The notes beneath the pieces are model-generated. The model made no database searches. It saw only the letters and a program-made list of their open reading frames with translations, and was not told where the DNA came from. Below, in pieces: positions 56,501 to 62,939 of a DNA stretch of 64,000 nucleotides. The translations under genes were made by a program, and so were the position numbers. This DNA is from Sclerurus mexicanus (taxonomy: Eukaryota > Chordata > Aves > Passeriformes > Furnariidae): contig VWZF01002261.1 of assembly GCA_013396755.1 (NCBI GenBank), positions 2,441,087 to 2,505,086 on the forward strand, in the 5' to 3' direction. Numbering within the stretch: position 1 is the stretch's first letter; the number at the start of each line of letters is the position of its first letter.

Positions 56501-59260
56501 AACAGTTATGCAAAAGTATAATGTACTCCCAGGGTTACTTCTTGAAGTAAAAAAATTATGCAATTTAAAAACAAAAGGAAGGTATCTGAAGATATTATCT
56601 GGATTCACACATAATCTGCTTTAGGAAACACCAAATGCCTCTGAGGTAGGCAAAGAACCATATATATTTAATTAACACAGAAGAAATGTGGCTACATTTC
56701 ACTTTCGGTATTAATGAACACCGCAAAAGCTGTCTTCAGGTGCAAAAACAATGCTTTTGCTCATCTTTGAGTCAATCTCCTACTGGGAAGCAAACAGAAC
56801 CTAAGCAATACACCTCCACGGAACATAAAAACACAAAAGAAGATATAGGCAGGACACCTACCCTGCTGCTGTATATGCTACTGAAGGGTTTGAGAATTTT
56901 ACAATGACACTATTTTCTATTCTGATCTTCACTTCCACATCACTTACCTGCTTAGGAAAAGTGAAATTTATCTTGAATCAAACTGTTACATGAACAATTC
57001 TCTATTTCTTTTCTAATGTTATTCATTTTTACTTGTATGCATTTTATGTAAATATTACAGTGCTTAAACTCTGTATTCTTAACACCTTCCTCCACATTCC
57101 ATGACCTATATACTACTGAGGTTGTCATGCCACAAGATGTTTAAGTTGCTCTGCCAGATCACTGATGTCAAACAGTATGAATCAACTTTGATATACAGTG
57201 CAAAGATGCTCAATGACATCACCTATGAGAGTCTGGTTAATCAAGAAGATAACAACAATAAACCGGCAGCCAAAGCTTTCCACTACAGCTGACCACTGCC
57301 ACGATTTCTATGAGAGCCATTTCATCTTCCGTTAACTTCTGTCCGTCTCAAAAAAATGTCATTCCTATCTTAGTTAAGGCAAATTGGGTAACAAAGACTG
57401 AAGGAACCAGCTAGCCTTCCTAATATATCTGAAAAGGGTCAAAACAATGAAAATGCTGCAGTTTCGCAAAAGCCATCAAGCTGTAAAATGGAATTTCAAA
57501 GTTTCCCTTCTTTATTATGATTTTGAACAAATCCAGAGTTAATGTGGTCATTGACCTCTATTACACGGTCAGAGTTATTTAAATTCCACATTAAAGAATA
57601 CCAGCAAAAACCCCCATTGTTTTACAGTATTACTGTCTAGAGTTGTACAGGGTGCAGGTTTTCTCTTCTCCCCTAGTACCCACAGGAGAACTATCAGCAA
57701 ACCTCTTTTACTCACTGACAACCTGTGTAAAGCCAGGTTTGTTGCTTTAGAATTACAGTGATTTGGACTGGGCTGGACTGACAAAGGATGTAAGAGTAGT
57801 GCAGATGACTCAGGCACTAAAATGGTTAGAAACACTCTTTTTAATTGATTTGGGAATTATCACTATGAAAACAGCTGGTTGCTGTGCTGTGAAAGCCACA
57901 CTGACTGGAGAGAGGGCTTTCTCCTCCAGCTATCTGCATATCTGTAACAGCACTCCAGTACAAGAGACAAGGTTTGTTCTAACCTTTCTGGAAGACTCCA
58001 AAACCTGTTGACTTCTTGCAGTTATTGATCAACCCACAGGATCTGATTCCAACACCCTTACTCCCACAACTGTGCACACACTACTTTGGAGTTACTTATG
58101 AAGCAAGAGCCTATGCAGTCTAAATACTGAGAAGACAGAGGCCCTGACAGACCATAGTGAAGAAAGAGCATCATTAGCTCACTTAAGGCAAGCCTGTTCC
58201 TTGACATCTGCAGGAAACCATTCTCAGATGGAAAATAAGCAAGATTCATTCAGAAAAGATAGCAGAGACACAGATAAAGAAATAAGCAGAAATTTAATTG
58301 TACTCCTAATTAAGAGCATTTGTCTAACACTTAATTCAATAATACCTTATACACTCGCTGTTATTTGCAGGAAAGGAAACTGGATGGAGTTCTGGATACA
58401 TCCACTTATACAGGATGCTACAACACTTGTTTTTCACTAAGCAGGAGACACTGCTACTATACAGCTGTTGACAAAACACTGCAAAACCAGAAATATGACA
58501 GTAAGAGTAGTTGATCAGTTGGCCATTTTTGCCCCATTTGGGGGGAAAAAAAGATCAAATTCTTTATTATAAGTAACATTTTCTTTTCTCAGACGCTATC
58601 CCTGAGTAACATGCCAACTTTTTTCAACAACTTATAAACTGTGGAAGTAGCCAGAGTTAACTATGCTGATTAGGGACCACGTGGTAATTTATACTACAAA
58701 AACATCTAGTATGGCCAACAACCTTATCCACTGTTTCCATTTTCACCTTCCTTACAATATTTTGTAGTGAGTGTAAAGTATACCAGTCTAGCAGTAAATT
58801 TAAGTTCAACACCTTTTAAAACAAGCTGTTATTCAGAAAACGTAAATTTTAAGTAGGAAAATGAATATTAAGTAAGTTGAGAGGTTTTCCCCAAGATACA
58901 CTCAGAAGCAGAAATATACCCTACTGTTTCAGCAGCGCCTCAAAAACGTTAATGGAAACTAATTTTGGACCATTTTTATTTGAGGCAAAAATATATATGC
59001 ATAAATACTATTAATACCTTGCCATTCCCCAAATCACAATAGCCTAAAAAGTACATTCGTAGTGGAACAACTTTCCTTGCATCTTATTTTACATCCAATT
59101 CTTTGTAAGAGAAAAAAAGAGATCTTACCAGTTTAATATCAATACTTGTGGCATTGGCATCCAAGGAATTTTCTATCAGCTCCTTCACCACACTGACAAC
59201 TGAAGTAATCACCTGAGAACTTGAAAGGAGACGAATAGTCTCTCCTGGCAGCTGCTTCAT
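17327..59260 (-). CDS. PMS1: PMS1 complete coding region (12 coding exons, spliced)
   Basis: PMS1 is a nuclear MutL-family ATPase that forms the MutL-beta heterodimer with MLH1; its role in mismatch repair is minor and not well defined. Joining exons 59129-59260, 55139-55321, 53096-53198, 51933-52096, 40810-40926, 37055-37177, 35035-35178, 32934-33832, 27974-28429, 27323-27453, 19107-19267 and 17327-17518 gives one open frame of 934 codons, with all borders GT-AG and all phases compatible. In order, the protein has a GHKL ATPase domain (about residues 1-200; KELIEN at 26-31 with the expected catalytic E27 and metal-binding N31, DNGSG at 56-60, GFRGEAL at 91-97), a MutL transducer domain (to about 330), a long variable linker, an HMG box (about 576-641) and an MLH1-binding C-terminal domain ending near CVHGRPFFHHL. 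I see no PMS2-type DQHA endonuclease motif, as usual for PMS1. There is no stop or frameshift, so the gene looks functional. Confidence 0.97.
19107..19267 (-). CDS. PMS1: PMS1 coding exon 11
   Basis: The exon completes Gly818 and codes for residues 819-871, including LEIEGMANCLPYYGISDL and AKEVYECRPLKVVNYLE. The match to the human C-terminal domain is very close. The acceptor is TTTTCAG before GTGTTTC and the donor is GTAAGA. It is 161 nt, phase 1 to 0. Confidence 0.96.
24521..24534. repeat. poly(A) run of 14
   Basis: A pure A run in a PMS1 intron. No retroposon body is recognisable on its left side. Confidence 0.9.
25322..25909 (+). mobile_element. solo LTR of an avian endogenous retrovirus
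   Basis: A 588-bp unit begins TGTGCTGGTTTTGG and ends GGTTAAACCATGACA, so it has TG...CA ends. The order of blocks (GGGGCTGTGTTTTGGAT, TGCTCCTCACCCCACCCCAC, CACACCATATGGCATCATG, GTGATGGAGCCCAGC, CACTTTCACCCTTCC) matches an LTR family I recognise from many songbird loci. The usual TATA-like ATATAAA reads ACATAAA at about 25594, and the poly(A) signal region is also altered. No internal viral genes and no second LTR are present. Flanks CCATT and CATCT share only a few bases, so no clear target-site duplication remains. It lies in a PMS1 intron, antisense to the gene. Confidence 0.85.
27323..27453 (-). CDS. PMS1: PMS1 coding exon 10
   Basis: The exon completes Ser774 and codes for LIGGSQYMAALYKMQ through GYLSDPRLVANGFQIKVIE, plus the first base of Gly818. 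It is part of the MLH1-binding C-terminal domain. The acceptor is TTTTTCAG and the donor GTATGA. It is 131 nt, phase 2 to 1. Confidence 0.95.
27974..28429 (-). CDS. PMS1: PMS1 coding exon 9
   Basis: The exon completes codon 622 (Asn, from AA plus T), codes for residues 623-773 and gives two bases of codon 774. It finishes the HMG box (YEIKAAKDLERYNREVKK), then a basic linker, then the start of the C-terminal domain with LLNPYRLEEALLCKRLL and LDKPIMLTD. The acceptor is TTTTTCAG before TTATGAA and the donor is GTATTG. It is 456 nt, phase 2 to 2. Confidence 0.95.
28963..28990. repeat. perfect 28-bp palindrome
   Basis: ATAATAGCCATATA followed by its exact reverse complement, with no spacer, in the intron between PMS1 coding exons 8 and 9. 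The symmetry stops at both ends (A faces A). Confidence 0.95.
32934..33832 (-). CDS. PMS1: PMS1 coding exon 8 (large central exon)
   Basis: Residues 323-621 are coded here, plus two bases of codon 622. The exon holds the acidic, low-conservation linker between the N-terminal and C-terminal domains and the first two thirds of the HMG box (from about residue 576, KSAFEIFTHECRPEL, to NLSEEEKK). Recognisable anchors are YGPLPATVP near the start and SGHVTAYDL-like FGHVTAYDLINSRI before the HMG box. The acceptor follows a long T run (CCAG) and the donor is GTAAGT. It is 899 nt, phase 0 to 2. Confidence 0.96.
35035..35178 (-). CDS. PMS1: PMS1 coding exon 7
   Basis: Residues 275-322 start LIRQYYSMMTHKDCTR and include RLYPVFFLNITVPAS and VDVNITPDKTQVLLH, the end of the transducer domain with the conserved V-D-V-N-x-x-P-x-K motif. 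The acceptor is TCTGCAG before TTAATTCG and the donor is GTAACT. At 144 nt (48 codons) it is the same length as the human exon as I recall it. Confidence 0.95.
37055..37177 (-). CDS. PMS1: PMS1 coding exon 6
   Basis: Residues 234-274 start INLSGFLPKPESDSS and include ERSFIFINNRPV, a hallmark of the MutL transducer domain (the SERSFIFIN.RPV region), and end QKEILK. The acceptor is ATTGCAG and the donor GTAATA. It is 123 nt, phase 0 at both ends. Confidence 0.96.
37539..37566. repeat. GC-rich hairpin, 11-bp perfect arms
   Basis: CTGCTGCCCAG, a 6-base loop, then CTGGGCAGCAG. It lies in a locally GC-rich part (37420-37570) of the intron between PMS1 exons 5 and 6. It is too short for a normal microRNA precursor. 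Confidence 0.85.
39961..40034. repeat. 19-bp direct repeat, 55 bp apart
   Basis: TCTGAATAATGCTATTAAA at 39961-39979 and 40016-40034, each preceded by a similar TTTAAA or TTAAAG stretch. This is a small local duplication in a PMS1 intron. Confidence 0.9.
40810..40926 (-). CDS. PMS1: PMS1 coding exon 5
   Basis: Residues 195-233 start AVIWQKTRVSDHKM and end HCCEYPE, within the transducer domain. The first 25 residues match human PMS1 closely. The last 10 diverge and include a Cys-Cys pair not present in the human protein as I recall it. The acceptor is TTTCAG and the donor GTGAGT. It is 117 nt, phase 0 at both ends. An intron of about 11 kb separates it from exon 4. Confidence 0.95.
42054..42183. 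repeat. imperfect inverted repeat, 130 bp
   Basis: AATTCCACCTGTCC at 42065-42078 is mirrored exactly by GGACAGGTGGAATT at 42159-42172. The arms extend outward imperfectly to about 22-25 bp (AGCCTTAA against the complement of TTGTAAAGCT), leaving an 80-bp centre. It could be a remnant of a small nonautonomous DNA transposon or simply a hairpin-forming sequence. It lies in a PMS1 intron. Confidence 0.75.
45413..46546 (+). mobile_element. CR1 LINE, decayed C-terminal reverse transcriptase plus 3' end
   Basis: About 1.1 kb of a sense-strand CR1 in the 11-kb PMS1 intron, antisense to PMS1. Broken reverse-transcriptase peptides follow the family order: DFSKALDAVSHSTLLEKL, then GVPQGSVLG (45637-45663), then FAGDTKLGG (45727 on), then NKAKGWVLHLGHNN, then ELGVFILEKRRLRGDL. 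The catalytic FADD motif reads FAGD, and stops and frame changes occur throughout, so it is inactive. The element ends in CTTAATGATTCT, a CR1 terminal motif. Confidence 0.93.
46547..46755 (+). mobile_element. second CR1 3' end, abutting the first
   Basis: Directly after the terminal motif of the preceding CR1, the sequence restarts inside a CR1 3' region (TTTTTCACCCAGAAGGTGG, GGCACTGGAACAGGCTCC, TCCTTGCAGGTCCCTTC) and ends again in TATTCTAAGATTCTATT. The middle part differs clearly from the first element, so this is a separate insertion, probably from another CR1 subfamily. Confidence 0.88.
49164..49288 (-). mobile_element. CR1 LINE tail fragment
   Basis: The plus strand shows TCATAGACTCACAGAATGG, TTTGGGCTGGAAGGGACC and TTAAAGATCATGCAGTTCC, then CTAGCTTGCTCAAAGAC. 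This is the reverse complement of the last 120 bp or so of a CR1 element. It sits in the same PMS1 intron as the tandem CR1 pair, in the opposite orientation. Confidence 0.9.
51933..52096 (-). CDS. PMS1: PMS1 coding exon 4
   Basis: The exon completes G140 and codes for residues 141-194. It starts TTVTVLNLFKNLPVRKQF, the strongly conserved MutL segment at the end of the ATPase domain, and ends with LRITLIHNK. The acceptor is TTGCAG before GTACCA and the donor is GTAATG. It is 164 nt, phase 1 to 0. Confidence 0.95.
53096..53198 (-). CDS. PMS1: PMS1 coding exon 3
   Basis: Residues 106-139 run from VLVTTKTAADDIS to KKPSHLGQ, followed by the first base of the codon for G140. This is the strand leading into the conserved MutL GT motif. 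The acceptor is CTTCAG before GTTTTGG and the donor is GTAGGA. It is 103 nt, phase 0 to 1. The reading frame stays open past the donor, so the splice site was placed by homology and by phase matching with the next exon. Confidence 0.95.
53905..53975 (+). repeat. probable ancient interspersed repeat, shorter copy
   Basis: This aligns by eye with about 4880-4940 over roughly 60 bp: AATACC at the left, then AGGGGGCAATTTGGGTAGG, then CAGAACGCAATCA. It lies in a PMS1 intron. Divergence between the two copies is high, so the family is old. Confidence 0.45.
55139..55321 (-). CDS. PMS1: PMS1 coding exon 2
   Basis: Residues 45-105 start ENYGFNKIEVRDNGSG and end SICSISE. The exon carries two ATP-binding motifs of the GHKL fold, DNGSG (56-60) and the lid segment TTYGFRGEALGS (88-99). 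The acceptor is TTTTCAG before GAGAAT and the donor is GTGAGC. It is 183 nt long, phase 0 at both ends. Confidence 0.97.
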
Positions 59261-59280
59261 AGTGGAATAAGATTCAGGAG
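59129..59280 (-). CDS. PMS1: PMS1 first coding exon with start codon
   Basis: The ATG is at 59260-59258, with A at -3, and opens MKQLPGETIRLLSSSQ, which matches the PMS1 N terminus. The exon begins after a pyrimidine-rich AG acceptor, so 59261-59280 are 5' untranslated sequence and at least one noncoding exon must lie further right. It codes for residues 1-44, including KELIENSLDA with the GHKL motif I residues E27 and N31. The donor is GTAAGA just below 59129, and the exon ends in phase 0. Confidence 0.96.
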
Positions 59281-60700
59281 CTGGAGAGAAAATAGCAGGA
59301 AAGGAGTGTAAAAGGAACGCTACACAAACTGTTTCACAGCAGCTTCCAAATGTAGACAAAGCACGACATTATGGCTGAAGAGTAAAATTTTCAAGTTATA
59401 GTAGGTCCCAGCTTCCTCTGTAGCCAGTACGTGTTGGGAAAGAAGTGGGGAGACAACCCAGGGGTGCTAAGGGAAAAGTCATATCCAATGGCAATGTAAT
59501 CTACTGGCAAAAATATAAACCAAGCCAAAAAACTTCCTAATAACAACCTTGCCTCTCTGATCTGATGTACCATGTGTTCTCAGGCAGGTCAGTTTATTTT
59601 TATGTCACTCTGTCTCTCACTTGAAAATGAAGATGCCTCACATTATCAATCAGTGTAGTTTTTTGTTTTAATTATTGGAAATACAAAGCATTATGAAATT
59701 TTTGCTGTATCATAGAGACACTCCAACACGAAGGGATTGCAAGCAAATCTCTGAATTTTAGTACACATTTCTGTTTAAATACCCAAATCGACACAGCTAA
59801 CCAAGCCCCAGGAAAAATATTTTGTTGATCCTTGTAGCCTGACAAAAAGAACTCACCCACAGTTTTTCATGCATATGAGAAAGGGTGGGGGAAAAGAGCA
59901 CTGCTAGACAGCTCTTTGAACCTCAAGAATGGTCCAACCAGGCCTCTCCCCTCTGGGTTATGTTATGTAATGTTATTTACACTGAAAGCAAACAATCCTG
60001 GCACTCCTGGCTTCCCCGTTGATTCAGTCCAAGGTATATGTTGAGGAACACAGACTGCACACCCAGCACCTGTCCCGAGGATATGAGCACACATGGAGGA
60101 ATGGAACAGACCCAGATTTCCTCCTGACACAGTCAGGACATGATGAAGGATTGCAGCCATCAACCCTAAGCACCACTACCCTGCAGGGCATATGCAGCTG
60201 ATACAGCAATTACAGGACACTTCTGTGCCTCGACATCCTTCTAAACACTGACACTCTTTAAACATAAAAGACAAAGCAAAAACGTGGTTACTTAGAGGAA
60301 AAAAACAAACCAACAGTGTTATGAAGAGGAAGCACCATTAAAACTTTTCTCAGAACAGCTACAAAGAGGTTTTCTCTTTATACTGTTATTTACATTGCAA
60401 AGGGAGCTTCCCTTTCAGATGTAGCAAAAAGATCCAACAAATTGTTTTTCCACAAACTGGAAAAGGAGCATGGGAAGACGAGTTGTTGAAGATGGACCAA
60501 TATAAATCACGCACACATGTTCAGAGAGGCAGGTTTTGGGGCAGGTTTCCTCTCGAATTCACACGCTGGACAGGACTCCGGTGCCAAGTGCTTTGTGATT
60601 TACTCACAGCAAGGGCCAGATGGGAGCTGGGTATCTCCATCAAAAGATCCTAAGCCACGGGAGGGAACAGAAAGGCTGCAGATCCCGAAGACAAATCTCC
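59281..60700. other. 5' intron of PMS1, no recognised content
   Basis: This lies between the acceptor of the first coding PMS1 exon and the CpG island. Because 59280 is preceded by a splice acceptor, the stretch must be mostly a 5'-UTR intron of PMS1. I could not identify the noncoding first exon or its donor with confidence. There are no repeats or coding signals I recognise. Confidence 0.6.
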
Positions 60701-60858
60701 CGTGAGCTGTGACTGATGCACTTTGGGAGAGGGGCCAGCTCCCGGTGGGCCCTCCCCTCCCCTGGGCCCAGCCCGAGGGATGCGGCGCCGGGCACGGCTC
60801 GGGAACACCTGCGGGCACCTCTGGGCCTTCCCACCTATGGACAAGCACCCAGCCTCTG

Positions 60859-60983
60859 ATGCCTTTCAGCTCAAGGCCACATCGCTGTCGTGCTGCCCCC
60901 GACCAGCCAGGCCGCAGCCGTGCTCCTCGCTCGGTGCTGGAGCCCCCGGACACGGAGCTGCGCGCCCCGGGAAGGCCGGGCAC
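60859..60983. repeat. duplicated promoter segment, copy 1 of block A
   Basis: About 125 bp from ATGCCTTTCAGCTC to GGGCAC just before the N at 60984. It recurs at 61349-61473, offset 490, with essentially one base difference (CCACATCG against CCGCATCG). The copies end and begin exactly at the N gaps, which suggests overlapping or allelic contigs rather than a biological repeat. Confidence 0.9.
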
Positions 60984-61072
60984 NGGGGAGAACAGAACAG
61001 CACAAGCGGGGCTGCGCCTGGGGTCGGGCGGGAGCCGTGAGGGCGACGGGGACGGGGCGGAGGGTCAGGCCG

Positions 61073-61142
61073 GTGTGTGTATGTGTCTTTATGTACGTGT
61101 GTGTGTGCATGTGTGTGTATGTGTGTGTGTGCATGTGTGTGC
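61073..61142. repeat. (TG)n microsatellite, interrupted
   Basis: About 70 bp of GT repeats broken by AT, CTTT and AC, lying inside the CpG island and immediately next to duplicated block B. Such a tract could cause the assembly breaks seen here. Confidence 0.9.
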
Positions 61143-61143
61143 A

Positions 61144-61347
61144 GGCTCTCGGCGGTGCCGCATCCCGGCGGGCAGGACCCGCCTCGCCTCGCCCGGGCAG
61201 TGCATCCCTCCGGGCGCTCGGCTCCGGCTCCGGCTCTGTCTTTGGCTCTGTCTCTGTCTCTATCTCTGTCTGTACCGCTGTTAAGGGGGCAGAGCAGTCG
61301 GGCATTCCGCGTTTGCTCTGTGCGCGGTGCGGCGCTCAGCCACTGTC
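61144..61347. repeat. duplicated promoter segment, copy 1 of block B
   Basis: The segment runs from GGCTCTCGGCGG to GCCACTGTC, ending at the N at 61348. It recurs at 61619-61834 with a few substitutions and one 12-bp unit fewer in its CT-rich tract. Confidence 0.9.
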
Positions 61348-61348
61348 N

Positions 61349-61473
61349 ATGCCTTTCAGCTCAAGGCCGCATCGCTGTCGTGCTGCCCCCGACCAGCCAG
61401 GCCGCAGCCGTGCTCCTCGCTCGGTGCTGGAGCCCCCGGACACGGAGCTGCGCGCCCCGGGAAGGCCGGGCAC
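61349..61473. repeat. duplicated promoter segment, copy 2 of block A
   Basis: The second copy begins immediately after the N at 61348 and matches 60859-60983 almost perfectly. It then continues into sequence (61474-61617) that copy 1 lacks because copy 1 is cut at the N at 60984. Confidence 0.9.
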
Positions 61474-61618
61474 AAGCCCTCCCTCAGCCCCCCAGGGCTC
61501 CTTCCTCCGGAGCACGCACTGGGGCAACTCGGGGCTTTATCAGCGGGGGAGGGGAAAAATAACCAACAAGAAGCGAAAGAAGGGCAGCACGCTGCGGCCC
61601 CCCCGTTTACCCCCAGCN

Positions 61619-61834
61619 GGCTCTCGGCGGTGCCGCATCCCGGCGGGCAGGACCGGCCTCGCCTCGCCCGGGCAGTGCATCCCTCAGAGCGCTCGGCTCC
61701 GGCTCCGGCTCTGTCTTTGGCTCTGTCTTTGGCTCTGTCTCTGTCTCTATCTCTGTCTGTACCGCTGTTAAGGGGGCAGAGCAGTCGGGCATTCCGCGTT
61801 TGCTCTGTGCGCGGTGCGGCGCTCAGCCACTGTC
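61619..61834. repeat. duplicated promoter segment, copy 2 of block B
   Basis: The copy starts right after the N at 61618 and matches 61144-61347, but carries one extra 12-bp unit GGCTCTGTCTTT. It runs on without interruption into the unique sequence leading to ORMDL1. Confidence 0.9.
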
Positions 61835-61889
61835 AGAAACTTCCCAGCCCAAAGCAAGCTGCGCCCGCCGGCAGAACAGTGCTGTCTGT

Positions 61890-62759
61890 GAGTCTGGTTC
61901 GGGTGAATGTTGGAAAAAATCCCCTTCCCGGCCCCATAAATGAATATACATAGTCCCACAGATCATGTGAGAATGAAGTAAGCAATGGGTTTTTTTTGTT
62001 GTTGTTTTTTTTTTTTAATTATCATTACGAATTTTACCACAACATGAAAAGAGTGTCGCCATCCCTAAGCTGTGTCCGTTTTCTGAATAAATCGGCACAT
62101 GAAGCTGCCCTGTGCGTGTGTCTGTTGCTTGGAGACTTTGGAACGCCTGCTCTAATTTCAGCCACGTTTGAAAGATGGGAGTGCCTGTCTGAAAAGTTAA
62201 CAGATGGGTAAGGGAGGAGGATCTGGAATCTGCACTCTGCTGCAAGAAAAACAGGCATAAATTAGTCCTTGGCTGTTCCTTCTAGCAGTAGTAGGTGGCT
62301 GGGCAATTGGTATATGCAGAATTCTTCACTAACCACTACATGAACAAGAAACAGGAGGAAAATTGTCTGATAGGGGAACTGGAAAAGAACTCTGGCTATT
62401 GGATAGAGAGACTAATTCAGAGGACAAAAGTTAAAAGCTTGTTTTCTTACAGGTTTGCAACTTCAGCTTTTAACAGCACAGCTTCAGCTTACTATTTTAT
62501 TTTTTAACGTTCCTTCTGTAATAGGCTTGTAAGTTTTATTTGTTTGCTCTTTTTTTTTGAACAAACAGTTCCCAACTGCCTCAGCATTGACTTCTCTATG
62601 AACCATAGTTCGAAGATCTTGAGGTAGGTCTTGGTTTATGCACTGTGTTCTTTTCAGACCTGCTTATTCAAAACATCCTTTTCCCACATTTGAAAATTGC
62701 ATATGTTAAATACTCCTCTGTAACAGCAGTCTCAGTCTTCAAACAGATCTGTTTTATAG
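61890..62759 (+). other. ORMDL1 5' region, probably 5'-UTR intron
   Basis: This stretch separates the CpG island from the acceptor of the first coding ORMDL1 exon. Apart from the T-rich tract it holds nothing I recognise. It most likely contains the first ORMDL1 intron; the noncoding exon itself could not be placed. Confidence 0.55.
61988..62017. repeat. T-rich tract
   Basis: A T run interrupted by GTTGTTG, between the CpG island and the ORMDL1 coding exon. It could be a worn poly(T) or retroposon tail, but no element is recognisable next to it. Confidence 0.7.
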
Positions 62760-62939
62760 GGAAAAATGAATGTAGGAGTTGCCCACAGCGAGGTAAATCC
62801 AAACACTCGTGTGATGAACAGTCGTGGAATGTGGCTGACATACGCGCTGGGAGTCGGCATGCTGCACATTGTCCTGCTCAGCATTCCCTTCTTTAGTGTC
62901 CCCGTCGCCTGGACTTTAACAAATGTGATTCACAACCTG
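62760..62939 (+). CDS. ORMDL1: ORMDL1 first coding exon (gene continues beyond the window)
   Basis: ORMDL1 is a small endoplasmic-reticulum membrane protein that binds serine palmitoyltransferase and restrains sphingolipid synthesis when ceramide is high. The ATG is at 62766, with A at -3, six bases after a TTTTATAG acceptor. The 58 codons begin MNVGVAHSEVNPNTRVMNS and end LTNVIHNL at a GTAAGT donor (62940). The match to human ORMDL1 is nearly exact; I noted Met for Leu at residue 32 and Val for Ile at 54. Asn13, the residue linked to ceramide sensing in ORMDL proteins, is present. Hydrophobic residues 23-43 form the first membrane segment. The remaining roughly 95 residues are not in the window. 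Confidence 0.97.

Larger units (their letters stand above)
17519..59128 (-). other. PMS1: PMS1 introns between the coding exons
   Basis: There are 11 introns, at 55322-59128, 53199-55138, 52097-53095, 40927-51932, 37178-40809, 35179-37054, 33833-35034, 28430-32933, 27454-27973, 19268-27322 and 17519-19106. They are AT-rich. Apart from the LTR, CR1 pieces, palindromes, short repeats and probable ancient repeat listed separately, I see no exons, RNA genes or nested genes in them on either strand. Open frames of up to about 145 codons occur in places but resemble nothing I know. Confidence 0.85.
60700..61890. promoter_or_regulatory. CpG island, probable bidirectional promoter of PMS1 and ORMDL1
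   Basis: This is a strongly GC-rich, CpG-dense block in an otherwise AT-rich window, lying between the divergent PMS1 (minus) and ORMDL1 (plus) start codons, which are 3.5 kb apart. Both genes need an upstream noncoding exon, and this is the only promoter-like sequence between them. No TATA box was seen, as usual for CpG-island promoters. The block contains three single-N gaps (60984, 61348, 61618) and duplicated segments, so its true length and order are uncertain. The exact start sites cannot be read from the sequence. Confidence 0.8.

Noticed and set aside
60709..61953. Long open frames (up to about 290 codons) on both strands across the promoter CpG island, including Glu-Thr-Pro repeats
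   Set aside because: They run through N gaps and duplicated blocks, arise from CT-rich and TG repeats, and overlap on opposite strands; they are by-products of base composition.
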